NCBI GenBank assembly: GCA_035556735.1
Contig: DATMFF010000014.1
Coordinates: 1 to 64,000 of the forward strand
Direction: 5' to 3'
Length of the DNA stretch: 64,000 bases
From: CANJBX01 sp035556735
GTDB taxonomy: Bacteria; Pseudomonadota; Alphaproteobacteria; Rhizobiales; Xanthobacteraceae
Position 1 is the first letter of the stretch; each line of letters begins with the position of its first letter. Both the position numbers and the translations under genes were made by a program. The notes under the pieces were generated by a model that worked only from the letters and a program-made list of their open reading frames with translations, was not told the origin of the DNA and made no database searches. Positions 9,201 through 16,950 of this stretch are shown here, one piece after another.

Positions 9201-10013
9201 TCAGCGCACCCAGTCGAACGAATAGGCGAAGCCGGCGCCGAAGGTGAACTGATCGGCGTCGCCGCGCAGCTTGACCACGGGCGAGTCGGCGACGTCACCG
9301 ACGAGGTGGTCGTATTCCACGAAGCCGTGCACGGCGAACTGCGGATTGAAGCGATAGATCGCCTGCGCGCCGCCGCCGACGCTGCGCACGCCGCCGCCGG
9401 CGTCATAGACCGGCAGGCCCGAGGCCAGCGACTGCGCGAACGTGACGTCATAGTACGGACTGTTGGCGGCGGCGCTGACGATGCGCAGGCGCGGGCCCGC
9501 CGACAGCGTCCAGGGGCCATAGGGCACCACCACGTCGATCATCTGGTCGGCCACAATGCCATGGTGGCCGCCGAAGCCCTGGCGGACCTCGGCGCGGTAG
9601 CGCAGCCAGTCGAACGCCCAGTACTCGGCGAAGCCGCCGATCTCGACCGCGTAGTCGACGTCGCCGAGCCCCTGCAGCGCGGCCGGATCGTCCTTGACCC
9701 TGCGATGCCACTTGAGCTGGCCGACCGGACCGATCTGCAGACGGCCGATCTCGAACAGGGTGATGCCGATTCCCTCGCGCGCATTGAAGTAACGTGCCGG
9801 CGTGCCGACCGGACGGACGTTGAACACCGGCGCGGCGCCGAAGATGGTCTTGTCCGACCCTTCCCACGCCGGCATGGCCATGCCCGTCACGCCGAGGGTG
9901 ACGGTCCAGCCTTTCGACGACCGCAGGTCATCCAGGAAGGTGTCTGCCGCAGCGGGCACCCCAGCCGCCAGCACTCCCGCGCCGACGGCGATCACTGCAA
10001 TGATACGACGCAT
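9201..10013 (-). CDS. MipA/OmpV-family outer membrane protein
   Basis: This is a 270-residue secreted beta-barrel protein. A signal peptide is clear (MRRIIAVIAVGAGVLAAG, cleavage near AAADT). The mature part has the MipA/OmpV pattern: WTVTLGVTGMAMPAWEGSDK near the N-terminus, repeated amphipathic strands with aromatic girdles, and an aromatic-rich C-terminal strand (FGAGFAYSFDWVR). Family members are linked with murein-hydrolase scaffolding (MipA) or act as outer membrane antigens, but function is usually unknown. I chose the ATG at 10013, which starts the signal peptide and has AGGGAA upstream. It stands alone, 84 bases downstream of an oxidoreductase gene on the same strand. Confidence 0.8.
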   Translation of the reverse strand: MRRIIAVIAVGAGVLAAGVPAAADTFLDDLRSSKGWTVTLGVTGMAMPAWEGSDKTIFGAAPVFNVRPVGTPARYFNAREGIGITLFEIGRLQIGPVGQLKWHRRVKDDPAALQGLGDVDYAVEIGGFAEYWAFDWLRYRAEVRQGFGGHHGIVADQMIDVVVPYGPWTLSAGPRLRIVSAAANSPYYDVTFAQSLASGLPVYDAGGGVRSVGGGAQAIYRFNPQFAVHGFVEYDHLVGDVADSPVVKLRGDADQFTFGAGFAYSFDWVR

Positions 10014-10097
10014 CAAATTCCCTGCCCAATCCGCGACTTGCAGCAATCGTGATAGCCGAAAACCGCCGCGACGGCCAGCCCGACGCGCCGCGCGGCG

Positions 10098-11552
10098 TCA
10101 CTGCCGCGCATCGTGTTGCATAACGTCCACACCTGCGCGCGATGGAACTTCGTCCGGCAGCGCGGACAACGCCGCGCGTGCTTTCTCCTGCAGCGCGATC
10201 TGTCGTGCCTCGGCCGCCGTGGCCGCGCGCACGGACGCCTCGCGCCGCCGCGCACCGCGCGCCGCGAGCGCCAGCCGCTGGCGCCGCCACCACGATGTGG
10301 TCTGCCGCACCGCGCGACCGAGCGCACCACCGGCCCACACGAGATCGTAGGGCAGGAACAGCCGCCAGGCGTCGTCGTTCTCGACGATCGCGCGCGCCAG
10401 CAGCACGCCGGCCATCGACGCGGTATTGAGGCCCTGTCCCGCGAAGGCGCTGGCGATCCAGACGCCGGGCTGCACCTCGCCGATCTGCGGCATGCGATGC
10501 ACGGCGAAGCCCATGGTTCCCGCCCACACGTCGGCGATCTCCACCGGCCCGAGCTGCGGATAGGTCTGCTCGATCGTCTGCTTGAGCCAGGGACCGTAGC
10601 GCTGCGGGTTGCCCTGCCAGGTCGTGCTGCCGCCCGACCACATCAGCCGGTCGCCGCCGACGATTCGATAGTGATGATCCGACGAATGCGAATCACTGAC
10701 CGCGCCGCGATAGGCCACGGCCTCCTGCAGGCGCTCGCCGAGCGGCTCGGTGACGGCGACGTAGGTCGTGATCGGCAACACCGTGTGGGCGAGATCCGGC
10801 GCCACGCCGCCGAGCCGCGTGTTGGCGGCGAGCACGATGTGATTGGCGCGCACGCGTCCCGACGGCGTCGTGATGCGCTTGCGCACGCCGGCCGGGTCGA
10901 GGGTGAGCGCGGGCGTCCCCTCGAAAATGCGGACCCCGGCCGCCTCTGCGGCCGCCGCCAGCCCGAACGCGTAGTTGAGCGGATGGATGTGGAACGCGCG
11001 CGGAAAGTGCAGCGCATGGAAATAGTGCTCGCTCCGCAGCACCTCGCGCACATGCTCGGCCGTCCAGCCTTCGACGGTGACGCCGAATTCCTGCCCAAGC
11101 AACGCGATGACCTCGATCATCTCGTCGCCGGTGTCGAACTTGGACACGTCGAGCCACCCGTCCACCGGATCGACGCCCGGCATGTTCGTCTGCGCGATCG
11201 TGTTGCGGACGTATTCGACACCGTCTTCGGAGAGCGACCACAGCACCTTGGCGTGGTCGAGGCCGCAGCGTTCGACGATGCTTTCGATGTCCTGCTGGAA
11301 GCCGGGAATGACGAATCCGAGGTTGCGGCCCGACGCCTCCGACGCAATGCGCCCCGCTTCGAGCAACGCGACGGACCAGCCGCGGCGCGCGACCTCGAAT
11401 GCGGCGGTGAGCCCTGCGAAGCCGCCGCCGACCACGCAGACGTCGACATCGAGATCAAAGGCCAACGCCGGCCACGTGCGCGGCGCGACGGCCGTGCGGC
11501 CATACCAGCCGGCGGCGTGCTCGTGCTCAGCGCGGGCGTCCATGTCGTCCAT
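10098..11552 (-). CDS. FAD-dependent amine/amino-acid oxidoreductase (DAO family)
   Basis: The product has the Rossmann dinucleotide site VCVVGGGFAGLTAAFEVARR at about residue 37, followed by LLEAGRIASEASGRNLGF, typical of DAO-fold oxidases such as PuuB (gamma-glutamylputrescine oxidase). The preceding GWYGRTAVAPRTWPAL segment also fits that group. The C-terminal FAD motif is IASAFAGQGLNTASMAG. About 90 residues after this are Ala/Arg-rich and probably an added helical tail. The substrate cannot be read from sequence. The start is uncertain: ATG at 11552, an adjoining GTG at 11555, or ATG at 11543; none has a strong ribosome-binding site. No pathway genes are adjacent. Confidence 0.8.
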   Translation of the reverse strand: MDDMDARAEHEHAAGWYGRTAVAPRTWPALAFDLDVDVCVVGGGFAGLTAAFEVARRGWSVALLEAGRIASEASGRNLGFVIPGFQQDIESIVERCGLDHAKVLWSLSEDGVEYVRNTIAQTNMPGVDPVDGWLDVSKFDTGDEMIEVIALLGQEFGVTVEGWTAEHVREVLRSEHYFHALHFPRAFHIHPLNYAFGLAAAAEAAGVRIFEGTPALTLDPAGVRKRITTPSGRVRANHIVLAANTRLGGVAPDLAHTVLPITTYVAVTEPLGERLQEAVAYRGAVSDSHSSDHHYRIVGGDRLMWSGGSTTWQGNPQRYGPWLKQTIEQTYPQLGPVEIADVWAGTMGFAVHRMPQIGEVQPGVWIASAFAGQGLNTASMAGVLLARAIVENDDAWRLFLPYDLVWAGGALGRAVRQTTSWWRRQRLALAARGARRREASVRAATAAEARQIALQEKARAALSALPDEVPSRAGVDVMQHDARQ

Positions 11553-11676
11553 CACATGCGATGCGCGGTGCGCCGCGGCTGCATGGGCCGCGGCTTCATG
11601 GTAGCTTTATGGCGCTGCAACACCGCCGAGGCAACCTCGGCCCGCAGCCGCGATTCGCCAATCCCGCCGGAGTGCC

Positions 11677-12186
11677 ATGCCCCGTCTGATGCTGTTGCGG
11701 CACGCCAAGTCCGACCGGCCTGCCGGCGTCGAGGACCACGACCGGCCGCTCAACGGGCGCGGCCGCGCGGCCGCGCGCAAGATCGGCGCCTATCTCGCGG
11801 ACCACGATCTCCTGCCCGACCTCATCCTGTGCTCGACGTCGGCGCGCACGCGCGAGACGTACCACCGGCTCGGCGTCGCGAATCCCCCTCGCGTCGAGTT
11901 CGACGAGCGCCTCTACCTCGCCGAGGCGGACGCCATCCTGGCGCTGGTGCGTGCCTTGCCCCGCGGCGCGCGGAACGTGCTTTTGATCGGGCACAATCCC
12001 GGCTTGCAGGATGCGGCAATCGCGCTCGTGGCGACAGGTGACGCCCACCTGCGCCGGCAATTGCACGAGAAATTTCCCACCGCGGCCCTGGCCGTGATCG
12101 ATTTTGACAGCGACTGGCCCTCTGTTCGGCACCGCAGCGGACGGCTGGAGCGTTTCGTCACACCCAAATCGGCCGACGCGGATTGA
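11677..12186 (+). CDS. SixA-type histidine phosphatase
   Basis: A 169-residue member of the histidine phosphatase (phosphoglycerate-mutase-like) superfamily. The catalytic RHAK motif is at residues 8-11 (LLRHAKSDRPAG) with His9 as the nucleophile. The second histidine is in LIGHNPGLQD near residue 108, and STSARTRETY carries the conserved Arg. Size and motifs match SixA, which dephosphorylates Hpt domains in phosphorelays, although many homologues act on small phosphoesters. A stand-alone Hpt protein is encoded at 34139-34528, a possible but unproven substrate. The gene is divergent from the FAD oxidoreductase and 58 bases upstream of a universal stress gene. Confidence 0.82.
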   Translation: MPRLMLLRHAKSDRPAGVEDHDRPLNGRGRAAARKIGAYLADHDLLPDLILCSTSARTRETYHRLGVANPPRVEFDERLYLAEADAILALVRALPRGARNVLLIGHNPGLQDAAIALVATGDAHLRRQLHEKFPTAALAVIDFDSDWPSVRHRSGRLERFVTPKSADAD

Positions 12187-12244
12187 TGCCCCCTCGACGC
12201 GGCGCGCGAGCGTGGCACAATGACGGCCTTCCAGGGGGCCGGAC

Positions 12245-12670
12245 ATGTACAAGAGAATTCTCGTACCCGTCGATCTGACCGAACCCGAGTTCGCGCAGCC
12301 CGCCGTCAACGCTGCCGTCGAACTTGCCCGCGCCTCGGGCGGCGTCGTGCGCATCGTCAACGTCCTGCCGATGACGCCGGTGATGCTGGCCGAATACGTG
12401 CCCGCCGACTTCGACACGCAGCAGCGCCAGACCGCCGAAGAGGCCGTGTCCAAGCTCGCGGCGACGAGCGGGCTGGAGTCCTCGCGCCTGAGCACGGTGA
12501 TCCGCCAGGGCGGCATCTATCACGAGGTGCTCGAAGAGGCCGAGCTGATGGACGCCGACCTCATCGTCATGGTCTCGCATCGCCCTGCGCTCAAGACCTA
12601 CTTCCTCGGCTCCAACGCCGGCCACGTGGTGCGCTACGCCAGGTGCTCGGTGCTGGTGGTACGGACCTGA
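12245..12670 (+). CDS. Universal stress protein (UspA family)
   Basis: This 141-residue single-domain Usp has the expected MYKRILVPVDLTEPE start, an alternating alpha/beta sequence, the DADLIVMVSHRP strand, and the nucleotide-loop-like end GSNAGHVVRYARCSVLVVR. The proteins are cytoplasmic and usually bind ATP or dimerise under stress; no specific role can be inferred here. It lies close behind the SixA-like gene on the same strand and might be cotranscribed. Downstream, 12671-12844 separates it from a converging gene and I see no further gene there. Confidence 0.88.
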   Translation: MYKRILVPVDLTEPEFAQPAVNAAVELARASGGVVRIVNVLPMTPVMLAEYVPADFDTQQRQTAEEAVSKLAATSGLESSRLSTVIRQGGIYHEVLEEAELMDADLIVMVSHRPALKTYFLGSNAGHVVRYARCSVLVVRT

Positions 12671-12844
12671 CCGGCGCGAAGCCGACTACAAACGCCGGGC
12701 GTCGCACGGCTCCGCCATGATCGGCGGCGCTGCCCTGATCGAGGGGTGAGGCTTGCCGGGCTACGCACGCTCGCGTCTCGCGCAACCTCGACGATTGACA
12801 GGTCGATGAGGCATGACATCCGACAGGGTCGGCGACGATGCCGC

Positions 12845-13540
12845 TCAACGGTATTGCCGCGGTCCCATCGTAGCGCCCGTGCCATGACCCATCCTCGCGG
12901 CCATGTTCTGCATCATCGTTTCATGCGCGGCGATCATGCCCCGCCGGGCGAGGTCGCTGACTTCGCCGGCGTGCTTCTGCAGCGCGGCCACCGTCTCGGG
13001 ATCGTCCGACGTCTGTATGACGACGACCCCCTTCGGAGTGCTTTCGTAGGTCGTTTTGATCTTGTCCTTGTTGCGGAAAATGATCTTCAGCGTCGGACTT
13101 TGGATCGGCAGATCGGGATCGCGCCCTTCCTTGACCCGTTCACCCATGCCGGCGACGTGACTGGCGATCGTCGCCGCCATCTCCGGGTCGTCGGATTCCG
13201 TGACGGTGCGAATTCCATCGGGCAGATTCGTCACCGTTCGCTTGATCAGGTCGTGGTTGACCAGCATGTCGTGGATCTCGCCCATCTCGGCAGGTGTCGC
13301 GGAGCCGTGGCTCATCCCCATCATGCCGCCCGCCATGTGACCCATGCCGCCGCCGCCGTGTCCCATGAAACCATGCATGCCGCCGCCCATCCGCTGACCC
13401 CGATCCATATCGCCGCGCGCCCCGGGTCCGCTGCCGTGCATCCCGTAGTCGCCGCGGCCGGGCGACTGCGCCAGAGCCAGCCCGCCGGCGAGCACCGCCA
13501 CTGCGGCCACGCCGCCGATCACGAAAGTCTTCGTCCTCAT
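12845..13540 (-). CDS. His/Met/Gly-rich secreted protein, putative metal binding
   Basis: I do not recognise the family. The 231-residue product begins with a signal peptide (MRTKTFVIGGVAAVAVLAGG, cleavage after LAQ). A segment at about residues 30-75 is packed with His, Met and Gly (for example GGGMHGFMGHGGGGMGHMAG), the composition of copper or nickel binding tracts. The rest contains an internal duplication: KRTVTNLPDGIRTVTESDDP and KTTYESTPKGVVVIQTSDDP align, each followed by a helical stretch. The ATG at 13540 has GGGAGTG upstream. The gene is divergent from a two-component system whose sensor also carries a His/Met cluster, suggesting a shared metal stimulus; this is inference. Confidence 0.72.
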   Translation of the reverse strand: MRTKTFVIGGVAAVAVLAGGLALAQSPGRGDYGMHGSGPGARGDMDRGQRMGGGMHGFMGHGGGGMGHMAGGMMGMSHGSATPAEMGEIHDMLVNHDLIKRTVTNLPDGIRTVTESDDPEMAATIASHVAGMGERVKEGRDPDLPIQSPTLKIIFRNKDKIKTTYESTPKGVVVIQTSDDPETVAALQKHAGEVSDLARRGMIAAHETMMQNMAARMGHGTGATMGPRQYR

Positions 13541-13558
13541 TCGACACTCCCATGGCTG

Positions 13559-13578
13559 GGCAACAGAGCTCTGTTGCC
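13559..13578. promoter_or_regulatory. Perfect 20-bp palindrome before the His/Met-rich gene
   Basis: GGCAACAGAGCTCTGTTGCC is a perfect inverted repeat ending 18 bases upstream of the ATG at 13540. It could be an operator for the divergent response regulator or a leader hairpin in the mRNA. Which it is cannot be told from sequence alone. Confidence 0.5.
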
Positions 13579-13634
13579 GGCCCGCATTGCACAGGCCGGA
13601 TTTCACTGAAGTTTTTCAGAACACGCGATTTGTG

Positions 13635-13649
13635 TGACAAAGTTTGTCA
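13635..13649. promoter_or_regulatory. Palindrome TGACAAA-G-TTTGTCA in divergent promoter
   Basis: This is a perfect inverted repeat of two 7-base arms about the central base, in the middle of the 183-base region between the His/Met-rich gene and the response regulator. A weaker repeat, CTGAA-N4-TTCAG, lies nearby at 13606-13619. OmpR-type regulators often bind direct or inverted short repeats in such divergent promoters, so this is a candidate operator for the adjacent regulator. That role is inferred. Confidence 0.5.
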
Positions 13650-13723
13650 GGCGCGCGAGCAGCCACAGTCCGACATATATTTTTCGGCGTCACCGCTGAA
13701 CGCCCCCGACTATACTTCTGAAA

Positions 13724-14446
13724 ATGCCCGGTTCGCCGCACATCCTGATCGTGGACGATCATCGCGAGATTCGCGAGCTGGTGTCGCGCGCCCTGAGCAA
13801 GGAAGGATTCCGGGTCAGCGCAGCGCCCGACGGACGGGCCATGCGCAAGACCTTGGCGGACAGCCGCATCGATCTCGTCCTTCTCGACCTCATGTTGCCG
13901 GGCGAGGACGGGCTTTCGCTGTGCCGCGCGCTGCGCGCCGAGTCCGCCGTCCCGATCATCATCTTGACCGCGAAAGGGGAAGAGGTCGACCGGGTGATCG
14001 GTCTGGAGATGGGCGCGGACGATTATCTGCCCAAGCCGTTCGGCAGCCGTGAGTTGATCGCCCGCATCAAGGCGGTGCTGCGCCGCAGTCGCGAACACGG
14101 GTTGCACGGACGACCCGAGCGGCGGGCCCGGCAATATCGCTTCGATCGGTGGAGCCTTGACACCGCCTCGCGCGCGCTTGTGCGTCAGGACGGCGTGGCG
14201 GTCCCGCTGAGCACAGGAGAATACGACCTGTTGATTGCGTTCGTGGAACGGCCGCAGCGGGTGCTCAATCGCGACCAGCTTCTCGACCTGGCGCGTGGCC
14301 GGTCCTCAGCAGGCCTCGACCGCAGCATCGACACGCAAGTCAGCCGCCTGCGTAAGAAGCTCGAGCTCGACCCCGGCGATCCGAAGCTGATCAAGACCGT
14401 GTGGGGCGGCGGCTACGTGTTCACGCCCGCGGTGACGGCGCAATGA
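13724..14446 (+). CDS. OmpR-family response regulator
   Basis: A 240-residue two-component regulator. The receiver domain (residues 5-120) has the acidic pair D11/D12, the phosphoacceptor D55 in LVLLDLMLPGEDG, the conserved Thr in IIILTAKGEE and the Lys in YLPKPFGSREL. A winged-helix DNA-binding domain follows (about 135-237), with LSTGEYDLLIAFVERPQRVLNRDQL and VSRLRKKLE...IKTVWGGGYVF. The stop codon overlaps the kinase start (ATGA), so the pair is cotranslated. Divergence from the His/Met-rich gene and the palindromes between them suggest it controls that gene. Confidence 0.93.
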   Translation: MPGSPHILIVDDHREIRELVSRALSKEGFRVSAAPDGRAMRKTLADSRIDLVLLDLMLPGEDGLSLCRALRAESAVPIIILTAKGEEVDRVIGLEMGADDYLPKPFGSRELIARIKAVLRRSREHGLHGRPERRARQYRFDRWSLDTASRALVRQDGVAVPLSTGEYDLLIAFVERPQRVLNRDQLLDLARGRSSAGLDRSIDTQVSRLRKKLELDPGDPKLIKTVWGGGYVFTPAVTAQ

Positions 14447-15837
14447 GCCGGTTGCTGCCCAAGAGTTTGTTTGGCCAGACGCTGCTCGTCCTTCTGGCCG
14501 GATTGGTGCTGTCGCACGCGGTCGGATCGTGGATCTATACGGCCGACCGGGAGCAGGCCGTCCGAGCCGTTGGAGGATTTGCCGCAGCCCAGCGCATCGC
14601 CAATCTGACCCGCCTCGTCCAGGAAGCTCCGCGCGAATGGCGCGAGCGCATCGTCGCCGCGATGAGCGACCAGACGTTGCAGGCTGCGCTCACGGCACAG
14701 CCTCCGGCACTGCAAGGGGCGGACGACGACAATCCCGTCGCCCAGGCGATCAAAGACTTCCTCGCCGAGCAGGTGCAGGCTGGCTCCACCCGGCAACCCC
14801 GCGTCGCCGTTTCGGCGGCGGCCGGCCCGCAGTTCGCGGATTGGCATCCGATGGGCCATGGTCCGATGGCAGGCCGCGGCCCGATGATGCATGGCCTTGG
14901 CGCGTTCCGCGATCTGCGGGTCGCGATGCCTCTGCGGGACGGACAATGGCTCTCGTTCGAAACGGCGCTCGCGGACAGCGGACCGGCGTTCTCGCGTCAG
15001 TTCCTGACTTCGATGGCGGTGATGGCGGTCATCATCGTGGGCGTCTCGATCTGGGCCGTTCGCCGCGTGACAACGCCATTGACGTCCCTTGCCGCCGCCG
15101 CCGAACGATTGGGACGGGACGTCACCGCGCCGCCGCTGCCGGAAACAGGAACGGCCGAGACCCGGCGTGCCTCCCGCGCGTTCAACGAGATGCAGGGGCG
15201 GCTGCGCAGCCTCATCGAAAGCCGGACCCGCCTGCTGGCGGCGATCTCGCACGATCTGCGCACCCCGCTGACGCTTCTCAGGCTTCGGGCGGAGAACATC
15301 GAAGACGCCGATGAGCGCGGCAAGATGCTGGCGACGATCGCGGAGATGGATGCCATGATCGGCGCCGCGTTGCAGTTCGCGCGCGACGAGACGATCGCCG
15401 AACGGCACCGTCCCGCTGACGTATCGGCCCTGCTTCAGAGCGTCGTCGACGACATGCGTGATGCCGGGCTGCCCGTGACCATGGCAGCGGCGGAGCCGCT
15501 CATTCACGACTGCCAGCCCGTGGCGCTCAAGCGAGCGGTCACCAACCTCATCGACAATGCGGTCAAGTACGGCAAGACCGCGCACGTCGCGATCACGGCG
15601 AAACCGCACGCGATCGAGATCACCATCGATGATGAAGGCCCCGGGATTCCCGAGGCCGACCTCCCGCGCGTGTTCGAACCGTTCTACCGGGTCGAACAGT
15701 CGCGCAGCCGCGAGACCGGCGGAGTCGGGCTCGGGCTGGCGATCGCCAAGTCGATCGTCGAGGAACAAGACGGCAAGCTCACGCTCGTCAATCGCGCAGG
15801 CGGAGGCCTGCGCGCCGTCATCGCTCTGCGCTCATAG
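14443..15837 (+). CDS. Sensor histidine kinase with His/Met-rich periplasmic sensor
   Basis: This 464-residue inner-membrane kinase has a first membrane helix at about residues 10-29, a periplasmic domain of roughly 155 residues, a second helix at 186-207, a HAMP domain, the HisKA box SHDLRTPLTLLRLR with His270, and an ATPase domain (NLIDNAVKYGK, DDEGPGIPEADLPRVFEPFYR, GVGLGLAIAKSIVEE). The periplasmic part contains a His/Met cluster (HPMGHGPMAGRGPMMHGLG), unusual for the family and echoed in the divergent secreted protein. The start overlaps the regulator stop by four bases. The stimulus may be a metal ion, but this is inference from composition. Confidence 0.92.
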   Translation: MSRLLPKSLFGQTLLVLLAGLVLSHAVGSWIYTADREQAVRAVGGFAAAQRIANLTRLVQEAPREWRERIVAAMSDQTLQAALTAQPPALQGADDDNPVAQAIKDFLAEQVQAGSTRQPRVAVSAAAGPQFADWHPMGHGPMAGRGPMMHGLGAFRDLRVAMPLRDGQWLSFETALADSGPAFSRQFLTSMAVMAVIIVGVSIWAVRRVTTPLTSLAAAAERLGRDVTAPPLPETGTAETRRASRAFNEMQGRLRSLIESRTRLLAAISHDLRTPLTLLRLRAENIEDADERGKMLATIAEMDAMIGAALQFARDETIAERHRPADVSALLQSVVDDMRDAGLPVTMAAAEPLIHDCQPVALKRAVTNLIDNAVKYGKTAHVAITAKPHAIEITIDDEGPGIPEADLPRVFEPFYRVEQSRSRETGGVGLGLAIAKSIVEEQDGKLTLVNRAGGGLRAVIALRS

Positions 15838-15870
15838 AAGGTCGGCACCGCCGAGCGCTCCGCGCCACGG

Positions 15871-16452
15871 TCACGGCATGACGCGCGGCGGCAGTGCGTC
15901 CGGCGTGTAGCTGCCCGGCTGGTTGCGCCAGAAGAACACGCCGGTCTGATAGAGGAAGAACGCCAGCATGGCGGCGGCGATGGCGAAGCCGACCCAGGCC
16001 TGCGTCTCGACCGCGTGGCCCGCCAGCATGATCACGCCGATGCAGAGCCCGACGAAGATCGCGACGCCCGGCCAATAGAGCAGCACGGGCGAGCCGCAAC
16101 GGTACTGCACGGCGCCGCCCGCCTGCGCGAGCCGGCGGTGCAGCTCCGCGACGAATGCGGCGTAGGCGGCGTCGTGCCGCTCCTGCTCGACGAGGCCGCG
16201 CCACGATGTCGAGGCGAAGGCGAGCTTGGGGCCGCTGTTCGGCCAGATCTCCGTGAGGAAACGATAGTTCTGCAGCGTCACGGGCCGGAACCCGAGCCGC
16301 ACCTTGCGCACGTCGCGATAAGGCACGCGGCCGCTTTGCGCCCCACGCCGCCATTCGATCGCGTCCTCGCCCAGCATGAACTCCGACGGCGCGCCGACCA
16401 CCTTCGAACGGAAGGCGTAGTAGGGCGGCGACGGCTCCTCGTCAGCGGACAT
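15871..16452 (-). CDS. Hypothetical membrane protein
   Basis: I cannot assign this 193-residue protein to a function. The first 115 residues look like a soluble domain with YRDVRKVRLGFRPVTLQNYRF and several tryptophans. Two hydrophobic helices follow at about 120-140 (VLLYWPGVAIFVGLCIGVIM) and 150-170 (WVGFAIAAAMLAFFLYQTGVFF), with a short polar C-terminus. It begins 3 bases after the dioxygenase beta gene stop on the same strand, so it is probably the last gene of that operon. The small domain resembles the fold of short PH-like or DUF membrane proteins only in general appearance. Confidence 0.65.
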   Translation of the reverse strand: MSADEEPSPPYYAFRSKVVGAPSEFMLGEDAIEWRRGAQSGRVPYRDVRKVRLGFRPVTLQNYRFLTEIWPNSGPKLAFASTSWRGLVEQERHDAAYAAFVAELHRRLAQAGGAVQYRCGSPVLLYWPGVAIFVGLCIGVIMLAGHAVETQAWVGFAIAAAMLAFFLYQTGVFFWRNQPGSYTPDALPPRVMP

Positions 16453-16455
16453 GCG

Positions 16456-16926
16456 TCACAGCGGGATCGCCAGCAGGGTGTCGACCTGCCGGCTGTCGAT
16501 GATCACGGTCTTCTCGGCGAAGACGGCGTTATCGCCGTCGAGCACGATGCAGTCGTCGTAACAGCCGGTGGCGAACAGCATGGTCTCGCCGCTGTGCATG
16601 ATGCGCGCCACCATGAAGCTCGTCCGCGCGCGCAGCGTGCCGTCGCCGGCCTCGACGAGGCGCGGCGCGCCGATGACGTGGCGGTAGCGCTGCGCCTCGT
16701 AGATGTTGGCCTGGCGCAGCGCCTTGATGCGGTCGCGCAGCATGGCGCGCGAGGTCGCGTACATCATCCCGATCGGCAGCTTCTGCGCGACGTTCTCGGC
16801 GGTGGTGATGAGATAACGTCCGTCGTCGCGAAAGAAATCCGGCCAGCTTTCGAGCCGGTCCTCGTCGATGGTCTCGGCGTAGCGGACGTTGAGGTCCTGC
16901 ACGCGCAGCTGGTGTTCGAAGTTCAC
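16456..16926 (-). CDS. Aromatic-ring-hydroxylating dioxygenase, beta subunit
   Basis: This 156-residue protein is a small subunit of a Rieske non-haem iron dioxygenase, of the SnoaL-like/cystatin-like fold. Matching features are ETIDEDRLESWPDFFRDDGRYLI near the N-terminus, MMYATSRAMLRDRIKALRQ in the middle and a C-terminal beta sheet with VFAEKTVIIDSRQVDTLLAIPL. It is structural rather than catalytic. A GTG at 16926 is the likely start. The gene follows the alpha subunit after 24 bases, and precedes a small membrane protein, so all three and the TctC-type gene upstream form one operon. Confidence 0.88.
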   Translation of the reverse strand: MNFEHQLRVQDLNVRYAETIDEDRLESWPDFFRDDGRYLITTAENVAQKLPIGMMYATSRAMLRDRIKALRQANIYEAQRYRHVIGAPRLVEAGDGTLRARTSFMVARIMHSGETMLFATGCYDDCIVLDGDNAVFAEKTVIIDSRQVDTLLAIPL

Positions 16927-16950
16927 GTGGTCTGCCTGCTTGCTTGCCGC

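Noticed and set aside
12671..12844. Possible small gene between the stress protein and the His/Met-rich gene
   Set aside because: No start with a ribosome-binding site and no protein-like composition in any frame.
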